In this document: one piece after another, positions 43,596 through 53,064 of the stretch
How positions within the stretch are numbered: position 1 is the stretch's first letter
Layout of the letters: every line of letters begins with the position of its first letter
DNA from: Microbacterium binotii
GTDB lineage: Bacteria; Actinomycetota; Actinomycetes; Actinomycetales; Microbacteriaceae
Assembly (NCBI RefSeq): GCF_021398715.1
Contig: NZ_CP090347.1
Location: 496,001 to 560,000 of the forward strand
DNA: 64,000 bases
Reading direction: 5' to 3'
Translations under genes and position numbers: made by a program
Notes under the pieces: model-generated
What the model saw: only the letters and a program-made list of their open reading frames with translations
Told to the model about the DNA's origin: nothing
Database searches by the model: none

Positions 43596-44318
43596 GTGAC
43601 AGGCAGCGCAGCCACGCCCTTCCCCTCTGACGTCCAAGCGGCCATCGATGCCGTCCGTGATGACGTCGCGACTCTGCACGGCGAGCTTGTGCGTTATGGA
43701 CTGGTCGTGTGGACCGGTGGCAACGTCTCCGGCCGTGTGCCGGGAACCGACCTGTTCGTGATCAAGCCGTCCGGCGTCTCCTACGACGATCTGGCGCCCG
43801 AGAACATGATCCTCTGCGATCTCGACGGCAACGTGATCCCGGGAACGCCCGGCAGTGAGCGTTCGCCCTCCAGCGACACGGCCGCGCACGCCTACGTCTA
43901 CCGCAACATGCCCGACGTGGGCGGGGTCGTGCACACCCACTCGGACTACGCCGTCGCGTGGGCGGCACGCGGTGAGGAGATCCCCTGTGTGATCACCGCG
44001 ATGGCCGACGAGTTCGGCGGCCCGATCCCGGTCGGCCCGTTCGCGATCATCGGCGACGACTCGATCGGTCGAGGGATCGTCGAGACGCTGCGCGGGCACC
44101 GCTCTCGTGCGGTGCTCATGCGCAACCACGGTCCGTTCACGATCGGGGTGAGCGCGAAGGATGCCGTCAAGGCTGCCGTCATGGTCGAGGACGTCGCGCG
44201 CACGGTGCACATCGCGCGTCAGGGCGGAGAGCTCGTGCCCATCCCGCAGGAGGCGATCGACAGCCTTTACGCGCGCTACCAGAACGTCTACGGACAGAGC
44301 GGGGACGACCGGCGATGA
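43596..44318 (+). CDS. araD: L-ribulose-5-phosphate 4-epimerase
   Basis: A 240-residue class II aldolase/epimerase-fold enzyme converting L-ribulose 5-phosphate to D-xylulose 5-phosphate. WTGGNVSGR, KPSGVSYDDL, the zinc ligands in VVHTHSDYA and the LMRNHGPF histidine are visible. GTG start with GGAG upstream. First gene of the arabinose operon; the FGGY kinase start overlaps its stop by 4 nt. Confidence 0.95.
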   Translation: MTGSAATPFPSDVQAAIDAVRDDVATLHGELVRYGLVVWTGGNVSGRVPGTDLFVIKPSGVSYDDLAPENMILCDLDGNVIPGTPGSERSPSSDTAAHAYVYRNMPDVGGVVHTHSDYAVAWAARGEEIPCVITAMADEFGGPIPVGPFAIIGDDSIGRGIVETLRGHRSRAVLMRNHGPFTIGVSAKDAVKAAVMVEDVARTVHIARQGGELVPIPQEAIDSLYARYQNVYGQSGDDRR

Positions 44319-45889
44319 CCGCTGCAGACGCCATCACGACGGGGCGCACCTGGCTCGGCATCGAGCTCGGCTCCACGCGCATCAAGGCCTGCCTGATCGA
44401 CGAGACCGGCGCGGTGATCGCCGTGGGCGCCCACGCGTGGGAGAACAGCTACGTCGACCGCCTCTGGACCTACTCCCTGGACGAGGTCGTCGCCGGCCTG
44501 CAGGCTGCGTACGCCGCGCTCGTGGCCGACGCGATCGAGCGTCACGGCGTACGCCCCGAGACCCACGCCGCGATCGGCGTCTCCGCGATGATGCACGGCT
44601 ATCTCGCTTTCGACGCATCCGGTGAGCTGCTCGTGCCCTTCCGCACATGGCGCAACACCAACACCGGACCCGCCTCGAGCGCGTTGAGCGAGCTGTTCGG
44701 CGTGAACATCCCGCTGCGCTGGTCGATCGCTCACCTGCACCAGGCGGCGATCGACGCCGAACCGCACGTGCCCCGCATCGCCTCGATCAACACCCTCGCG
44801 GGTTACGTGCACCGCCGCCTGACCGGGCGCTCGGTGCTCGGCGTGGGCGACGCGTCCGGCATGTTCCCGATCGACGCCGCGACGCGCGACTACGACGCGG
44901 AGCTGCTCGCCCGTTACGACGCGCTCGGCGCGATCGGCGTTCCGCTCTCCGACATCCTCCCGGAGGTCCTTCCCGCCGGACGCGAGGCGGGCGCGCTCAC
45001 TCCCGAGGGGGCAGCGCTCCTGGACCCGTCGGGCGCGCTCCGCCCCGGCATCCCGCTCTGCCCGCCCGAGGGTGATGCCGGGACCGGCATGGTGGCCACC
45101 AACGCCGTGGCGCCGCGCACGGGCAATGTGAGTGCCGGCACGAGCATCTTCGCGATGGTCGTCCTCGAGCGCCCTCTCGAGCGCGTGCACCATGAGCTCG
45201 ACCTCGTCACCACACCCGCTGGGGACCCCGTCGCGATGGTGCATTGCAACAACGGCGCGAGCGAGCTCGCGGCGTGGGTCGAGATGTTCTCGCGGTTCTC
45301 GGCCGCGTCCGGCCGTCCGCTCGACGCGGATGCCGTCTTCGAGGCCCTCTTCCGCGAGGCGGTCGCCGGCGAGGCGGATGCGGGTGGGCTGCTCGCCTAC
45401 AACCACCTCGCGGGCGAGCCCATCGCCGGACTCGAGGAGGGGCGTCCGCTCGTCGTGCGCACGCCCGACAGCCGTCTGACCCTCGCGAACTTCATGCGCG
45501 CCCAGCTCTACGGCGTGTTCGGCACCCTGGCCCTGGGCATGCGGGTGCTCGCCGAGGAAGGCGTCGCGCTCGATCTGATGTTCGCCCATGGTGGCATGTT
45601 CCGCACGGCGGGCGTCGCCCAGCGCTTCCTCGCCGGCGCGCTCGCCGCCCCGGTCGCGGTCGGTGAGACCGCATCCGAGGGCGGCGCCTGGGGGATCGCG
45701 GTGCTCGCCGCGTATCTCGGCGAATCCGACGAGTTCGATCTGTCCACCTACCTCGAGCGCCGAGTGTTCGCCGGCGCCGCAACCTCGACCGCGGAGCCCG
45801 ACGCCGACGACGTCGCCGGCTTCGCCGCCTACCTCGAGCGCTACCGCTCCGGCCTCGCCATCGAAGCCGCCGCCGTGGCCGCGCTCTGA
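44315..45889 (+). CDS. FGGY-family sugar kinase (probable L-ribulokinase)
   Basis: A 524-residue ATP-dependent sugar kinase. The N-terminal phosphate loop is [31 protein letters not shown], the middle [14 protein letters not shown] and the C-terminal [13 protein letters not shown] fit the FGGY fold. Alone it would be called xylulokinase-like, but lying between araD and araA with a 4-nt overlap it must supply L-ribulose 5-phosphate. It does not look like the classical E. coli AraB. Cytosolic. Confidence 0.88.
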   Translation: MTAADAITTGRTWLGIELGSTRIKACLIDETGAVIAVGAHAWENSYVDRLWTYSLDEVVAGLQAAYAALVADAIERHGVRPETHAAIGVSAMMHGYLAFDASGELLVPFRTWRNTNTGPASSALSELFGVNIPLRWSIAHLHQAAIDAEPHVPRIASINTLAGYVHRRLTGRSVLGVGDASGMFPIDAATRDYDAELLARYDALGAIGVPLSDILPEVLPAGREAGALTPEGAALLDPSGALRPGIPLCPPEGDAGTGMVATNAVAPRTGNVSAGTSIFAMVVLERPLERVHHELDLVTTPAGDPVAMVHCNNGASELAAWVEMFSRFSAASGRPLDADAVFEALFREAVAGEADAGGLLAYNHLAGEPIAGLEEGRPLVVRTPDSRLTLANFMRAQLYGVFGTLALGMRVLAEEGVALDLMFAHGGMFRTAGVAQRFLAGALAAPVAVGETASEGGAWGIAVLAAYLGESDEFDLSTYLERRVFAGAATSTAEPDADDVAGFAAYLERYRSGLAIEAAAVAAL

Positions 45890-45909
45890 AAACCGAAAGA
45901 GAGATATCC

Positions 45910-47421
45910 ATGCCTCGTACCCCCTTGTCCAGCTCCCTCGACGGATACGAGGTCTGGTTCGTCACCGGCAGCCAGAACCTCTACGGCGAGGAGACCCTGA
46001 AGCAGGTCGCCGAGCAGTCGCAGGCCGTCGTCGCGGGCCTGGGCGAGCTCCCCGTGAAGGTCGTCTGGAAGCCCGTGTTGAAGGATGCCGATTCGATCCG
46101 TCGCATGGCGCTGGAGATCAACGGCCGTGACGACGTCATCGGCGTGATCGCGTGGATGCACACCTTCAGCCCCGCGAAGATGTGGATCTCGGGCCTCGAC
46201 GCGCTGCAGAAGCCGCTGCTGCACCTGCACACGCAGGCCAACGTCGAGCTGCCGTGGGCCGACATCGACTTCGACTTCATGAACCTCAACCAGGCCGCCC
46301 ACGGCGACCGCGAGTTCGGTTACATCCAGACGCGACTCGGCGTTGCGCGCAAGACGGTGGTCGGGCATGTGTCGAACCCGGTCGTGCGCCAGCAGATCGA
46401 GGACTGGGAGCGCGCGGCCGCCGGCTGGGCAGCGGTCCGTACGCTCAAGCTCGCCCGCTTCGGCGACAACATGCGCTACGTCGCCGTCACCGAGGGGGAC
46501 AAGACCGAGGCGGAGCTGCGCTTCGGCGTGCAGGTGAACACCTGGGGCGTCAACGAGCTGGCGGATGCGGTCGCCGCCGCATCCGAGTCCGACATCGACG
46601 CCCTCGTCGCCGAGTACGAGGAGCTGTACGACGTCGTCGACGAGCTTCGTGCGGGCGGCGAGCGGCACCAGTCCCTGCGTGACGGGGCCGCGATCGAGCT
46701 CGGACTGCGCTCGTTCCTCGAAGAGGGCGGCTTCGGCGCCTTCACGACCAGCTTCGAGGATCTCGGCGCTCTGAAGCAGCTTCCGGGCCTGGCCGTCCAG
46801 CGCCTCATGGCCGAGGGCTACGGCTTCGGCGCCGAGGGCGACTGGAAGACGGCGATCCTCGTGCGCGTGGCCAACGTCATGGGTGCGGGCCTTCCCGGTG
46901 GCGCGAGCCTCATGGAGGACTACACCTACGACCTCGTGGCCGGTGACGAGAAGATCCTCGGCGCGCACATGCTCGAGGTCGCCCCGTCGCTGACCACCGC
47001 CAAGCCGCGACTCGAGATCCACCCGCTCGGCATCGGCGGCAAGGACGACCCGGTGCGCCTGGTCTTCACCGCAGACCCGGGCTCTGCCGTCGTCGTCGCC
47101 ATGAGCGACATGCGCGATCGGTTCCGTCTGGTGGCCAACGTGGTCGAGAACGTGTCCGCGCCCGAGCTGCCGAAGCTGCCCGTCGGCCGCGCGGTGTGGA
47201 AGCCCGCTCCCGACTTCGCCACGTCGGCCGCTTGCTGGCTCGCGGCGGGAGCCGCCCACCACACGGTGATGTCGACCGCTGTCGGCATCGAGGTGTTCCG
47301 GGACTTCGCCGAGATCGCGAAGACCGAGCTGGTCGTCATCGACGAGTCGACCACGGTGCGCGACTTCCAGCGCGAGCTGCGCTGGAACCAGGCCTACTAC
47401 CGCCTGGCGCAGGGTCTGTGA
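45910..47421 (+). CDS. araA: L-arabinose isomerase
   Basis: A 503-residue cytosolic Mn-dependent enzyme converting L-arabinose to L-ribulose. The start is [51 protein letters not shown]-type segment ([10 protein letters not shown]), [11 protein letters not shown] and the C-terminal AAHHTVMST carry the metal-binding Glu and His residues. AAAGAGAG precedes the ATG. Its stop shares a base with the aldose epimerase start. Confidence 0.97.
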   Translation: MPRTPLSSSLDGYEVWFVTGSQNLYGEETLKQVAEQSQAVVAGLGELPVKVVWKPVLKDADSIRRMALEINGRDDVIGVIAWMHTFSPAKMWISGLDALQKPLLHLHTQANVELPWADIDFDFMNLNQAAHGDREFGYIQTRLGVARKTVVGHVSNPVVRQQIEDWERAAAGWAAVRTLKLARFGDNMRYVAVTEGDKTEAELRFGVQVNTWGVNELADAVAAASESDIDALVAEYEELYDVVDELRAGGERHQSLRDGAAIELGLRSFLEEGGFGAFTTSFEDLGALKQLPGLAVQRLMAEGYGFGAEGDWKTAILVRVANVMGAGLPGGASLMEDYTYDLVAGDEKILGAHMLEVAPSLTTAKPRLEIHPLGIGGKDDPVRLVFTADPGSAVVVAMSDMRDRFRLVANVVENVSAPELPKLPVGRAVWKPAPDFATSAACWLAAGAAHHTVMSTAVGIEVFRDFAEIAKTELVVIDESTTVRDFQRELRWNQAYYRLAQGL

Positions 47422-48365
47422 TGACGGGCTCGGTTCCACTGTCGGGAACGCAGCACCTGCTGCGCTCGGGTGACGTCGAGGCGAGCATCGCGAGCGTCGG
47501 TGCGTCGCTTCGCACCCTCGCCTACGCCGGACGCGACCTCGTCGTCCCCTTCGCAGCGGACGAGGTGCGTCCCGCCTATCGGGGAGCCACGCTCGCCCCG
47601 TGGCCCAACCGGGTCGTGGACGGCCGCTACGCCTTCGGTGGCGAGGAGTACCGCCTCGCCCTGACGGAGCCCGCTCGCGGCCACGCGCTGCACGGGCTCG
47701 CCGCCTGGCTCGACTACACGGCGATCGACAAGGGCTCCGATCACGTCACCCTGTCGGCGGTGGTCGAGGCGCAGGACGGGTACCCGTGGCGTGTGCGCGT
47801 GGAGACGCGTTTCGCGTTGGATGCGGATGGTCTGACGCAGACGGTGACGGCCTTCAACGAGTCGGACACCGCGGCGCCGTACGGCACGGGGCCGCATCCG
47901 TACCTCGTGGCAGGTGACGGACTCGTCGACGACTGGACCTTCGAACTGCCCGCCGCCGAGGTGCTGCACGTCACGGAGGACCGGCTGGCGCCGACCGGAC
48001 TGCGCGCGGTAGAGGCGGACGATCCGTCGCGGTTCGACTACCGCACCGCGCGACGGATCGGTGCGGCCGAGATCGACCACGCCTACACCGGACTCATCCG
48101 CGACGCGGATGGCCTGGCGACGGTTCGCGTGACGGATGCGGATGGCCGCGGCGTCGCGATGACGTGGGATGCGGCGTGCCCCTGGGTCCAGGTGCACACG
48201 GCCGACCGCCCCGGGCTCTCGGGGCACCGCGTGGGGCTCGCGATCGAGCCCATGACCTGCGCGCCGGACGCGTTCAACGCGGACCGGTACCCGTACGACG
48301 CCGGCCTTCTGGTGCTCGAGCCCGGTGGGTCGCACTCGGCGAGCTGGACGATCCGGGGCATCTGA
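47421..48365 (+). CDS. Aldose 1-epimerase family protein
   Basis: A 314-residue galactose-mutarotase-like enzyme interconverting sugar anomers. The substrate-binding WPNRVVDGRYAFGG, catalytic His in LHGLAAWLDY and PYGTGPHPYLV, and the C-terminal catalytic Glu in GLAIEPMTCAPDAFN are present. ATG 47421 shares a base with the araA stop, so it is the fourth gene of the arabinose operon, where it probably speeds arabinose anomer exchange for AraA. Cytosolic. Confidence 0.92.
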   Translation: MTGSVPLSGTQHLLRSGDVEASIASVGASLRTLAYAGRDLVVPFAADEVRPAYRGATLAPWPNRVVDGRYAFGGEEYRLALTEPARGHALHGLAAWLDYTAIDKGSDHVTLSAVVEAQDGYPWRVRVETRFALDADGLTQTVTAFNESDTAAPYGTGPHPYLVAGDGLVDDWTFELPAAEVLHVTEDRLAPTGLRAVEADDPSRFDYRTARRIGAAEIDHAYTGLIRDADGLATVRVTDADGRGVAMTWDAACPWVQVHTADRPGLSGHRVGLAIEPMTCAPDAFNADRYPYDAGLLVLEPGGSHSASWTIRGI

Positions 48366-48386
48366 CCGGCATCCCCCGCTCTACAG

Positions 48387-48444
48387 ACGTGTTCGCCTGT
48401 CACAGATCGCGCCTCCGGCGTCGATCTGTGACAGGCGAACGTGT
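48387..48444. terminator. Very long hairpin after the arabinose operon
   Basis: Perfect 19-bp arms (48391-48409 with 48422-48440) extended outward by four more pairs (two G-U) and inward by a CGCC/GGCG stem, so only three bases are unpaired at the tip. Much longer than needed for termination; may be a copy of an interspersed palindromic repeat. Confidence 0.8.
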
Positions 48445-48458
48445 TCTCGGGACGCGCA

Positions 48459-48497
48459 GAAGGCCCCGGAGAGGGAGGATCCTTCGCCGGGGCCTTC
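48459..48497. terminator. Second hairpin, terminator of the minus-strand small gene
   Basis: 11-bp perfect arms (48459-48469 with 48487-48497), located 24 nt downstream of the minus-strand gene ending at 48521. Confidence 0.7.
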
Positions 48498-48520
48498 GAT
48501 GACAGGGTGCGCGCCGGGCG

Positions 48521-48718
48521 TCAGCTGTCGCGCAGGTTCTCCTTGACCTCGTTACGACGTTCGACCGACTCCTTCTCGGCCTCGGCCTTCTTGACGTTCG
48601 CGTCGGCCTTGGCCTCGTCGATCTTGTCGCCGATGCGGTCCGTGGTGTCGTCCCACTTGTCCTTGAGCTTGCGACCGGCGGTCTCCGCGGTCTCCTTCGC
48701 ATCATCGATGAAACCCAT
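48521..48718 (-). CDS. Small highly charged helical protein
   Basis: 65 residues, almost all Lys, Glu, Asp, Ala and Arg, predicted to form one long amphipathic helix or coiled coil (AKADANVKKAEAEKESVERR). It resembles CsbD/LEA-like stress proteins in composition only; no family is claimed. GAAGGGAG precedes the ATG and a TATTAG -10 candidate lies at 48752-48757, supporting a real, possibly stress-induced gene. Confidence 0.75.
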   Translation of the reverse strand: MGFIDDAKETAETAGRKLKDKWDDTTDRIGDKIDEAKADANVKKAEAEKESVERRNEVKENLRDS

Positions 48719-48821
48719 GATGTGCTCCCTTCGTCGAGGTGTGCCGTCAGGCTAATACCGCGGTCCGGCAAGATCGGCGGGGTTGCACCAGTCCGCCCTG
48801 GTTGCTAGCGCCGCGGGGGTG

Positions 48822-48827
48822 CATACT
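48822..48827 (+). promoter_or_regulatory. -10 element, leaderless mRNA
   Basis: CATACT 6 nt before ATG 48834. Confidence 0.5.
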
Positions 48828-48833
48828 CGGCTC

Positions 48834-49262
48834 ATGCGGTTCGAGACGACCATGTCGCAGTTCGGCAACAACACAGGCATCGAGATCCCCACGGACGTCA
48901 TCGAGGAGCTCGGCGGCGGACGCCGCCCCGCGCTGGTGGTGACCGTCAACGGGTACACGTATCGCTCGACCGTCGGGGTGATGGCCGGCAAGCACCTGAT
49001 CCCGTTCAGCGCGGACAAGCGGCGTGAGACGGGCATCGGAGGCGGTGACGCCATCACCGTCGACGTGGAGCTCGATACCGTTCCTCGCACGGTCGAGGTG
49101 CCGGAGGACCTCGCCGAGGGGCTTGCATCCGCCGGGCTCCGTGCTGCCTTCGACGCCCTGTCGCCGAGTGCGCAGAAGGCCCATGTCACCTCGGTGACGG
49201 GCGCCAAGGCCGTCGAGACACGGCAGCGGCGTGTCGCTCGGGTGATCGAGTCCTTGAGCTGA
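48834..49262 (+). CDS. DUF1905/YdeI (OmpD-associated)-like protein
   Basis: A 142-residue cytosolic protein. The N-terminal ~85 residues form a beta-barrel of the DUF1905 type (IPTDVIEELGGGRRPALVVTV, GVMAGKHLIPFSADKRRETG), followed by a helical tail FDALSPSAQKAHVTSVTGAK typical of the YdeI/OmpD-associated family. Biochemical role unknown. ATG 48834 is chosen over an in-frame TTG-type extension upstream because of the -10 hexamer 6 nt before it. Confidence 0.8.
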   Translation: MRFETTMSQFGNNTGIEIPTDVIEELGGGRRPALVVTVNGYTYRSTVGVMAGKHLIPFSADKRRETGIGGGDAITVDVELDTVPRTVEVPEDLAEGLASAGLRAAFDALSPSAQKAHVTSVTGAKAVETRQRRVARVIESLS

Positions 49263-49315
49263 CGCGGCGGCGGTTTTCCCCGTTCTCGACCTGTGAGCCA
49301 CCGAGACCCCTCCGA

Positions 49316-49321
49316 TAGAAT
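49316..49321 (+). promoter_or_regulatory. -10 element of charged helical protein gene
   Basis: TAGAAT followed by a G-rich ribosome-binding stretch before GTG 49338; short leader. Confidence 0.45.
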
Positions 49322-49337
49322 CGGGGGAGGGGGTGCT

Positions 49338-50027
49338 GTGGCATCACGAGCGGACGAACCGACGGAACACAAGGGACTCGGAGCCCTGTGGGCCGCCCGA
49401 GCGTCGCGCCCGAAACTCGCCGATGTCGTCGCCGAAGGCGTCTACATCGCGGCTGCCGCCACGCGCTTGTCGCTGAAGAACCACATCCTGGTCGACATCC
49501 TCTCCGCGGGAGAAGGCTTCGATGCCGATCGATTCGTTCCCGATGCGAAGGACGCGCTGCTGAAGCTCGCCGAGGAGGCCGAAGCGGATGCCGAACGCGC
49601 GGAGAGGGAGCGAAAGCTGGCGCGTGGCCGCTTCAGCGACTCCGGCGGCACCCACGACTATCGCAGCCGCGACGTGCGCAACCTCCGGCGTCGACGCAAG
49701 CAGTCCCTGCGCATCGCGGAGGAGCTCCGAGAGCGCGCGGAGGACCTCGACGGGCTTCGCGAGCTGGTCGAGGCGGCGCGTGAGGCCGCCTGGGCGGAGG
49801 TGGCGCGCAACATCGACAGCTCGCTGCGGATCGAAGCTGCCCGGCCCGACCTCGAACCGGGTTACGAGAAGATGCGGCAGGCGCGGATGCAGAGCCTGCG
49901 GCTCGTCGACCTCCCTCGCCTCGCGGCGCATCGACGCAGAATGAACGCGAAGGACGACGATGCGGCGCCCGCGGTGTCGGCCGCGAGCGAGCGGCGCGGC
50001 GGAATCGACCTCAGCGAGCTCGAATAG
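49338..50027 (+). CDS. Charged helical protein of unknown function
   Basis: A 229-residue soluble protein, mostly helical and rich in Glu, Arg and Ala. After ALWAARASRPKLADVVAEGV comes a region with EAEADAERAERERKLARG that looks like a coiled coil, then a second helical block to about 205 and a polar tail. I recognise no catalytic motif. GTG 49338 is chosen (GGGGAGGGGG upstream, TAGAAT -10 at 49316); the earlier in-frame start at 49293 precedes the promoter. Single gene upstream of the tRNA. Confidence 0.75.
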   Translation: MASRADEPTEHKGLGALWAARASRPKLADVVAEGVYIAAAATRLSLKNHILVDILSAGEGFDADRFVPDAKDALLKLAEEAEADAERAERERKLARGRFSDSGGTHDYRSRDVRNLRRRRKQSLRIAEELRERAEDLDGLRELVEAAREAAWAEVARNIDSSLRIEAARPDLEPGYEKMRQARMQSLRLVDLPRLAAHRRRMNAKDDDAAPAVSAASERRGGIDLSELE

Positions 50028-50104
50028 CCGCCTCGATTCGCGACCGGCCCGGTTGTGTTGTAGTCTCTCCTAGTGCCCGCGCGCAGGAATGCGACGGGAA
50101 ACAT

Positions 50105-50177
50105 GCGCCCGTAGCTCAATGGATAGAGCATCTGACTACGGATCAGAAGGTTAGGGGTTCGAGTCCCTTCGGGCGCA
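50105..50177 (+). tRNA. tRNA-Arg (anticodon ACG)
   Basis: 73-nt cloverleaf: 7-bp acceptor stem (50105-50111 with 50170-50176), discriminator A at 50177, D-loop AATGGAT, anticodon loop CTACGGA with ACG at 50138-50140, and a TTCGAGT T-loop. The first anticodon base becomes inosine and reads CGU/CGC/CGA. CCA is not encoded. A -10-like TAGTCT at 50061-50066 may be its promoter. Confidence 0.97.
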
Positions 50178-50197
50178 CACTGTGTTGAGACAGTAGC

Positions 50198-50236
50198 GGC
50201 CCGGCCAGGAAGAGATTCCGGCCGGGCCCTTTTTTC
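50198..50236 (+). terminator. Rho-independent terminator of tRNA-Arg
   Basis: 9-bp GC stem (50198-50206 with 50220-50228) followed by a run of six T, the most classical terminator of the window. Confidence 0.93.
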
Positions 50237-50322
50237 TCGTGGCGTCTGTCCGTCTCTTATGAGGATGCTGTGCGGCGCTCATTCTTGGAGCCGTCTCAGA
50301 GCCGCGCCGCCAGCATGGCGAC

Positions 50323-51732
50323 ATGACCGCCTCTCCTCTCATCGCCACCGCACCGCGCACCGCCCTCCGCACGCGGCGTCGGCATCGCGCCGTCTGGCGA
50401 TCGGGCTCTGTCGCGGTGATCTGGTCGACGTCGCTCGCCGTCGTCGCTCTGTGGGTCGCGGGCGGCGGTGTGCAGGCGACGTGGGGGATGAGCGCGGAGA
50501 CGCTCAATACTCTCGGGCGGCTCACGGGGCTCGTCTCCGCGAACCTCCTGATGTATCAGGTGCTGCTCATGGCGCGCGTGCCGTTGTTCGAGCGGGGCTT
50601 CGGTCGTGACGGCATCACACGGATGCATCGCGTCGTCGGGTTCTGGTCGTTCTGGTTGTTCGTGGCGCACATCGGGCTGCTCGTGGCGGGATACGCCGCG
50701 CAGGCGGGCCTCAACCCGCTCGCGCAGCTGTGGCAGTTCATCTGGGAGTACCCCGGCATGCTGCTCGCGACGGCGGGCACCGCGTTGCTGGTGCTCGTGG
50801 TCGTGCTGTCGGTGCGGCGTGCGCGCCGACGTCTGCGGTACGAGTCGTGGCACCTCCTGCACCTCTACGGCTACCTCGGCGTGGCCCTGGCCATTCCGCA
50901 CATGCTGTGGACGGGCGCGGACTTCGTCGGCCATCCGCTCGCGCAGGCGTACTGGTGGACGGTGTGGGCGGCGACGGCGGCGGCAGTGGTGCTGTGCCGG
51001 ATCGGGCTTCCTCTCCTGCGATCCCTGCGGCATGACGTCCGCGTGCGAGACGTGGTCGCCGACGGGGCGCGCGGGGTGAGCGTGCGGATGACGGGGCGCA
51101 ACCTTCGCGCGCTCGGGGCGGAGGCGGGGCAGTTCTTCGTCTGGCGATTCCTCGACGGACCGGGCTGGACTCGGGGGCACCCGTTCTCCCTCTCGGAGGA
51201 CCCCGCGCGGGGCGAGCTGGTGATCTCGGCGCGCATCGCGGGCGACGGCACCGCGCGGCTGCAGGAGCTGCGCCCGGGCACGAAGGTGCTCATCGAAGGT
51301 CCTTACGGCACGATGACCGGGGGCGAGCGCACGGGTACGCGTCTGCTCATGCTCGGGGCGGGCGCGGGAGTCGCCCCGTTGGTGTCGCTGCTCCAGTCCG
51401 AGCACTACGGCCCCGGCGAGGCCACGCTGCTCACCCGCGATCACGTTCCCGAAGAGGCTCTGCGACGGGCGGCGATCGACGAGCTGGTCCGTGGTCGCGG
51501 ACTCCGCCACGTCACACTCACCGGTGGCCGGCGTCGCGACGCCTCGTCGTGGATGCCGCAGTCGCACGCCGCGTGGGCAGGCGCCGACCTGCTGCGACAC
51601 ATCGAATCGGGCATCGACGATGCCGACGTCTACGTCTGCGGCCCCGAACCGTGGATGCGGGCCGTCATCACCGATCTGCGCGCGGCGGGCGTCGATCCCG
51701 CCCGCATCCATCGCGAATCGTTCACTGTCTGA
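50323..51732 (+). CDS. Ferric-reductase-like transmembrane flavocytochrome
   Basis: A 469-residue protein with about six membrane helices and a cytoplasmic flavin-reductase half. Candidate haem-b His ligands are in MHRVVGFWSFWLFVAHIG and WHLLHLYGYLGVALAIPH. The C-terminal part (from about 235) has HPFSLSEDP (FAD), GPYGTMTGG, LGAGAGVAPLVSLL (NAD(P)H) and YVCGPEPWM. It passes electrons from NAD(P)H through FAD and haem across the membrane. The FMN-binding gene starts 13 nt downstream, its likely acceptor. CAGCAT 6 nt before the ATG is a weak leaderless -10. Confidence 0.9.
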   Translation: MTASPLIATAPRTALRTRRRHRAVWRSGSVAVIWSTSLAVVALWVAGGGVQATWGMSAETLNTLGRLTGLVSANLLMYQVLLMARVPLFERGFGRDGITRMHRVVGFWSFWLFVAHIGLLVAGYAAQAGLNPLAQLWQFIWEYPGMLLATAGTALLVLVVVLSVRRARRRLRYESWHLLHLYGYLGVALAIPHMLWTGADFVGHPLAQAYWWTVWAATAAAVVLCRIGLPLLRSLRHDVRVRDVVADGARGVSVRMTGRNLRALGAEAGQFFVWRFLDGPGWTRGHPFSLSEDPARGELVISARIAGDGTARLQELRPGTKVLIEGPYGTMTGGERTGTRLLMLGAGAGVAPLVSLLQSEHYGPGEATLLTRDHVPEEALRRAAIDELVRGRGLRHVTLTGGRRRDASSWMPQSHAAWAGADLLRHIESGIDDADVYVCGPEPWMRAVITDLRAAGVDPARIHRESFTV

Positions 51733-51745
51733 TCCGGGAGGGATC

Positions 51746-52258
51746 ATGAAGAAGATCTTCTACGCACTGATGATGACCCTCAGCGGCCTCGTCCTGCTGA
51801 TGAGCTGGCGCACGTCGTGGGGCGAGCAGCTCACGGCACTGGACTCGACGACGGGCACGACCGGGCTCTCCGGTCAGAGCAGCTCCTCGGGCTCAGCGTC
51901 CACCGGGAGCGGCTCGGCCACCGGAAGCGGCTCCGCCGCGGGAAGCGGCGGAGCGGCGACGGCGACGACGACCCGCCTGGCGGACGGCACCTACACCGGT
52001 GACGCCGTCGGCACCCGCTACGGCGACGTGCAGGTGTCGGTCACCGTCGCGGGCGGCGTCATCACGTCGGTCGACGTCCCGCAGTACCCGGACTCGAACG
52101 GTCGCGATCAGCAGATCAACGCGCGCGCGATCCCGACGCTGGTCTCTGAGACACTCGACGCGCAGGGCGCCCAGATCAGGTTGGTGTCGGGCGCGACCTA
52201 CACGAGCCAGGGCTACACGCGTTCGCTCCAGTCCGCCCTCGACCAGGCGCAGTCATGA
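51746..52258 (+). CDS. Membrane-anchored FMN-binding protein
   Basis: A 170-residue protein: N-terminal membrane anchor (FYALMMTLSGLVLLMSW), a Ser/Gly-rich linker (about 45-75) and one extracytoplasmic FMN-binding domain. SGAT at residues 148-151 is the consensus for covalent FMN attachment on the Thr by ApbE. GGAGG precedes ATG 51746. It lies between the haem/FAD reductase and apbE with a 4-nt overlap to the latter, so it is the expected outward electron carrier. Confidence 0.9.
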   Translation: MKKIFYALMMTLSGLVLLMSWRTSWGEQLTALDSTTGTTGLSGQSSSSGSASTGSGSATGSGSAAGSGGAATATTTRLADGTYTGDAVGTRYGDVQVSVTVAGGVITSVDVPQYPDSNGRDQQINARAIPTLVSETLDAQGAQIRLVSGATYTSQGYTRSLQSALDQAQS

Positions 52259-53055
52259 GCGGCGCGACGCGTGTCTCGACGGCCGAGGTGATGGGAACGG
52301 TCGCCAGCATCCACGTCCTCGGTCCGGGAAGTCACGAGCCGGCGGTGGCGCGGGCGGTCGAGGGCGTCGTCGCGATGCTCCGCGACGACGAGCGGGTCTT
52401 CTCACCCTTCCTCTCGGACTCGGACATCTCGAGGATGCGGAGCGGGGCGCTGTCGCTGCGAGACGCGGACCCCCGCGTCGGGCAGGTGCGCGACCTGTGT
52501 GCGGATCTGCTCGAGAGCAGTGACGGCAGGTTCGATGCGTGGTGGCGCGGATGGTTCGACCCGACGGGCATCGTGAAGGGGTGGTCCGTCGACCGCGCCG
52601 CCCAGCAGTTGCTCGCTCCGCTCGTGGAGCGAGAGGGCATCGACGCGGTCGGCATCGGCGTCGGCGGTGACATGCGGCTGTTCTCCGCGTCGGCGGCGAC
52701 TCTGCCGTGGCGGATCGGCATCGTGGATCCGGCCGTCCCCGACACGCTGTGCGCGACGATCGAGCTGTTCGAGGGGGCTGTCGCGACATCGGGGACGGCA
52801 GAGCGCGGTGCGCACCTGATCGACCCGTTGCGGGGGAGCCCCGTGGCGGGACTCATCAGCGCGACCGTGGTCGCCCAGTCGCTCACCCTGGCGGATGCGT
52901 GGGCCACGGTCGCCGCGTTGGCCGGTGTGGACGAGCTCGCAGCGCGTGCGGTTCCGGGTGTCTCCTCCGGCCTCGTCTCGGATGGGCGGACGCTGCGTCG
53001 CTGGGCGGGCGGGATCGAGATCGTCGCGCCCGACCCTCTGGGCGAGGCCGCCTGA
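52255..53055 (+). CDS. apbE: FAD:protein FMN transferase (ApbE)
   Basis: A 266-residue flavin transferase that attaches FMN from FAD to a Thr/Ser of partner proteins outside the membrane. STAEVMGTVASIHVLG at the start, SDISRM, FDPTGIVKGWSVDRAA, the Mg-site GGDMRLF and ATSGTAERGAHLIDP are family motifs. No signal peptide or lipobox is visible, so either export is atypical or the enzyme is cytosolic; this is odd for a partner predicted to be outside. The 4-nt overlap (ATGA) couples it to its likely substrate. Confidence 0.92.
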   Translation: MSGATRVSTAEVMGTVASIHVLGPGSHEPAVARAVEGVVAMLRDDERVFSPFLSDSDISRMRSGALSLRDADPRVGQVRDLCADLLESSDGRFDAWWRGWFDPTGIVKGWSVDRAAQQLLAPLVEREGIDAVGIGVGGDMRLFSASAATLPWRIGIVDPAVPDTLCATIELFEGAVATSGTAERGAHLIDPLRGSPVAGLISATVVAQSLTLADAWATVAALAGVDELAARAVPGVSSGLVSDGRTLRRWAGGIEIVAPDPLGEAA

Positions 53056-53064
53056 GCGCCGCGG

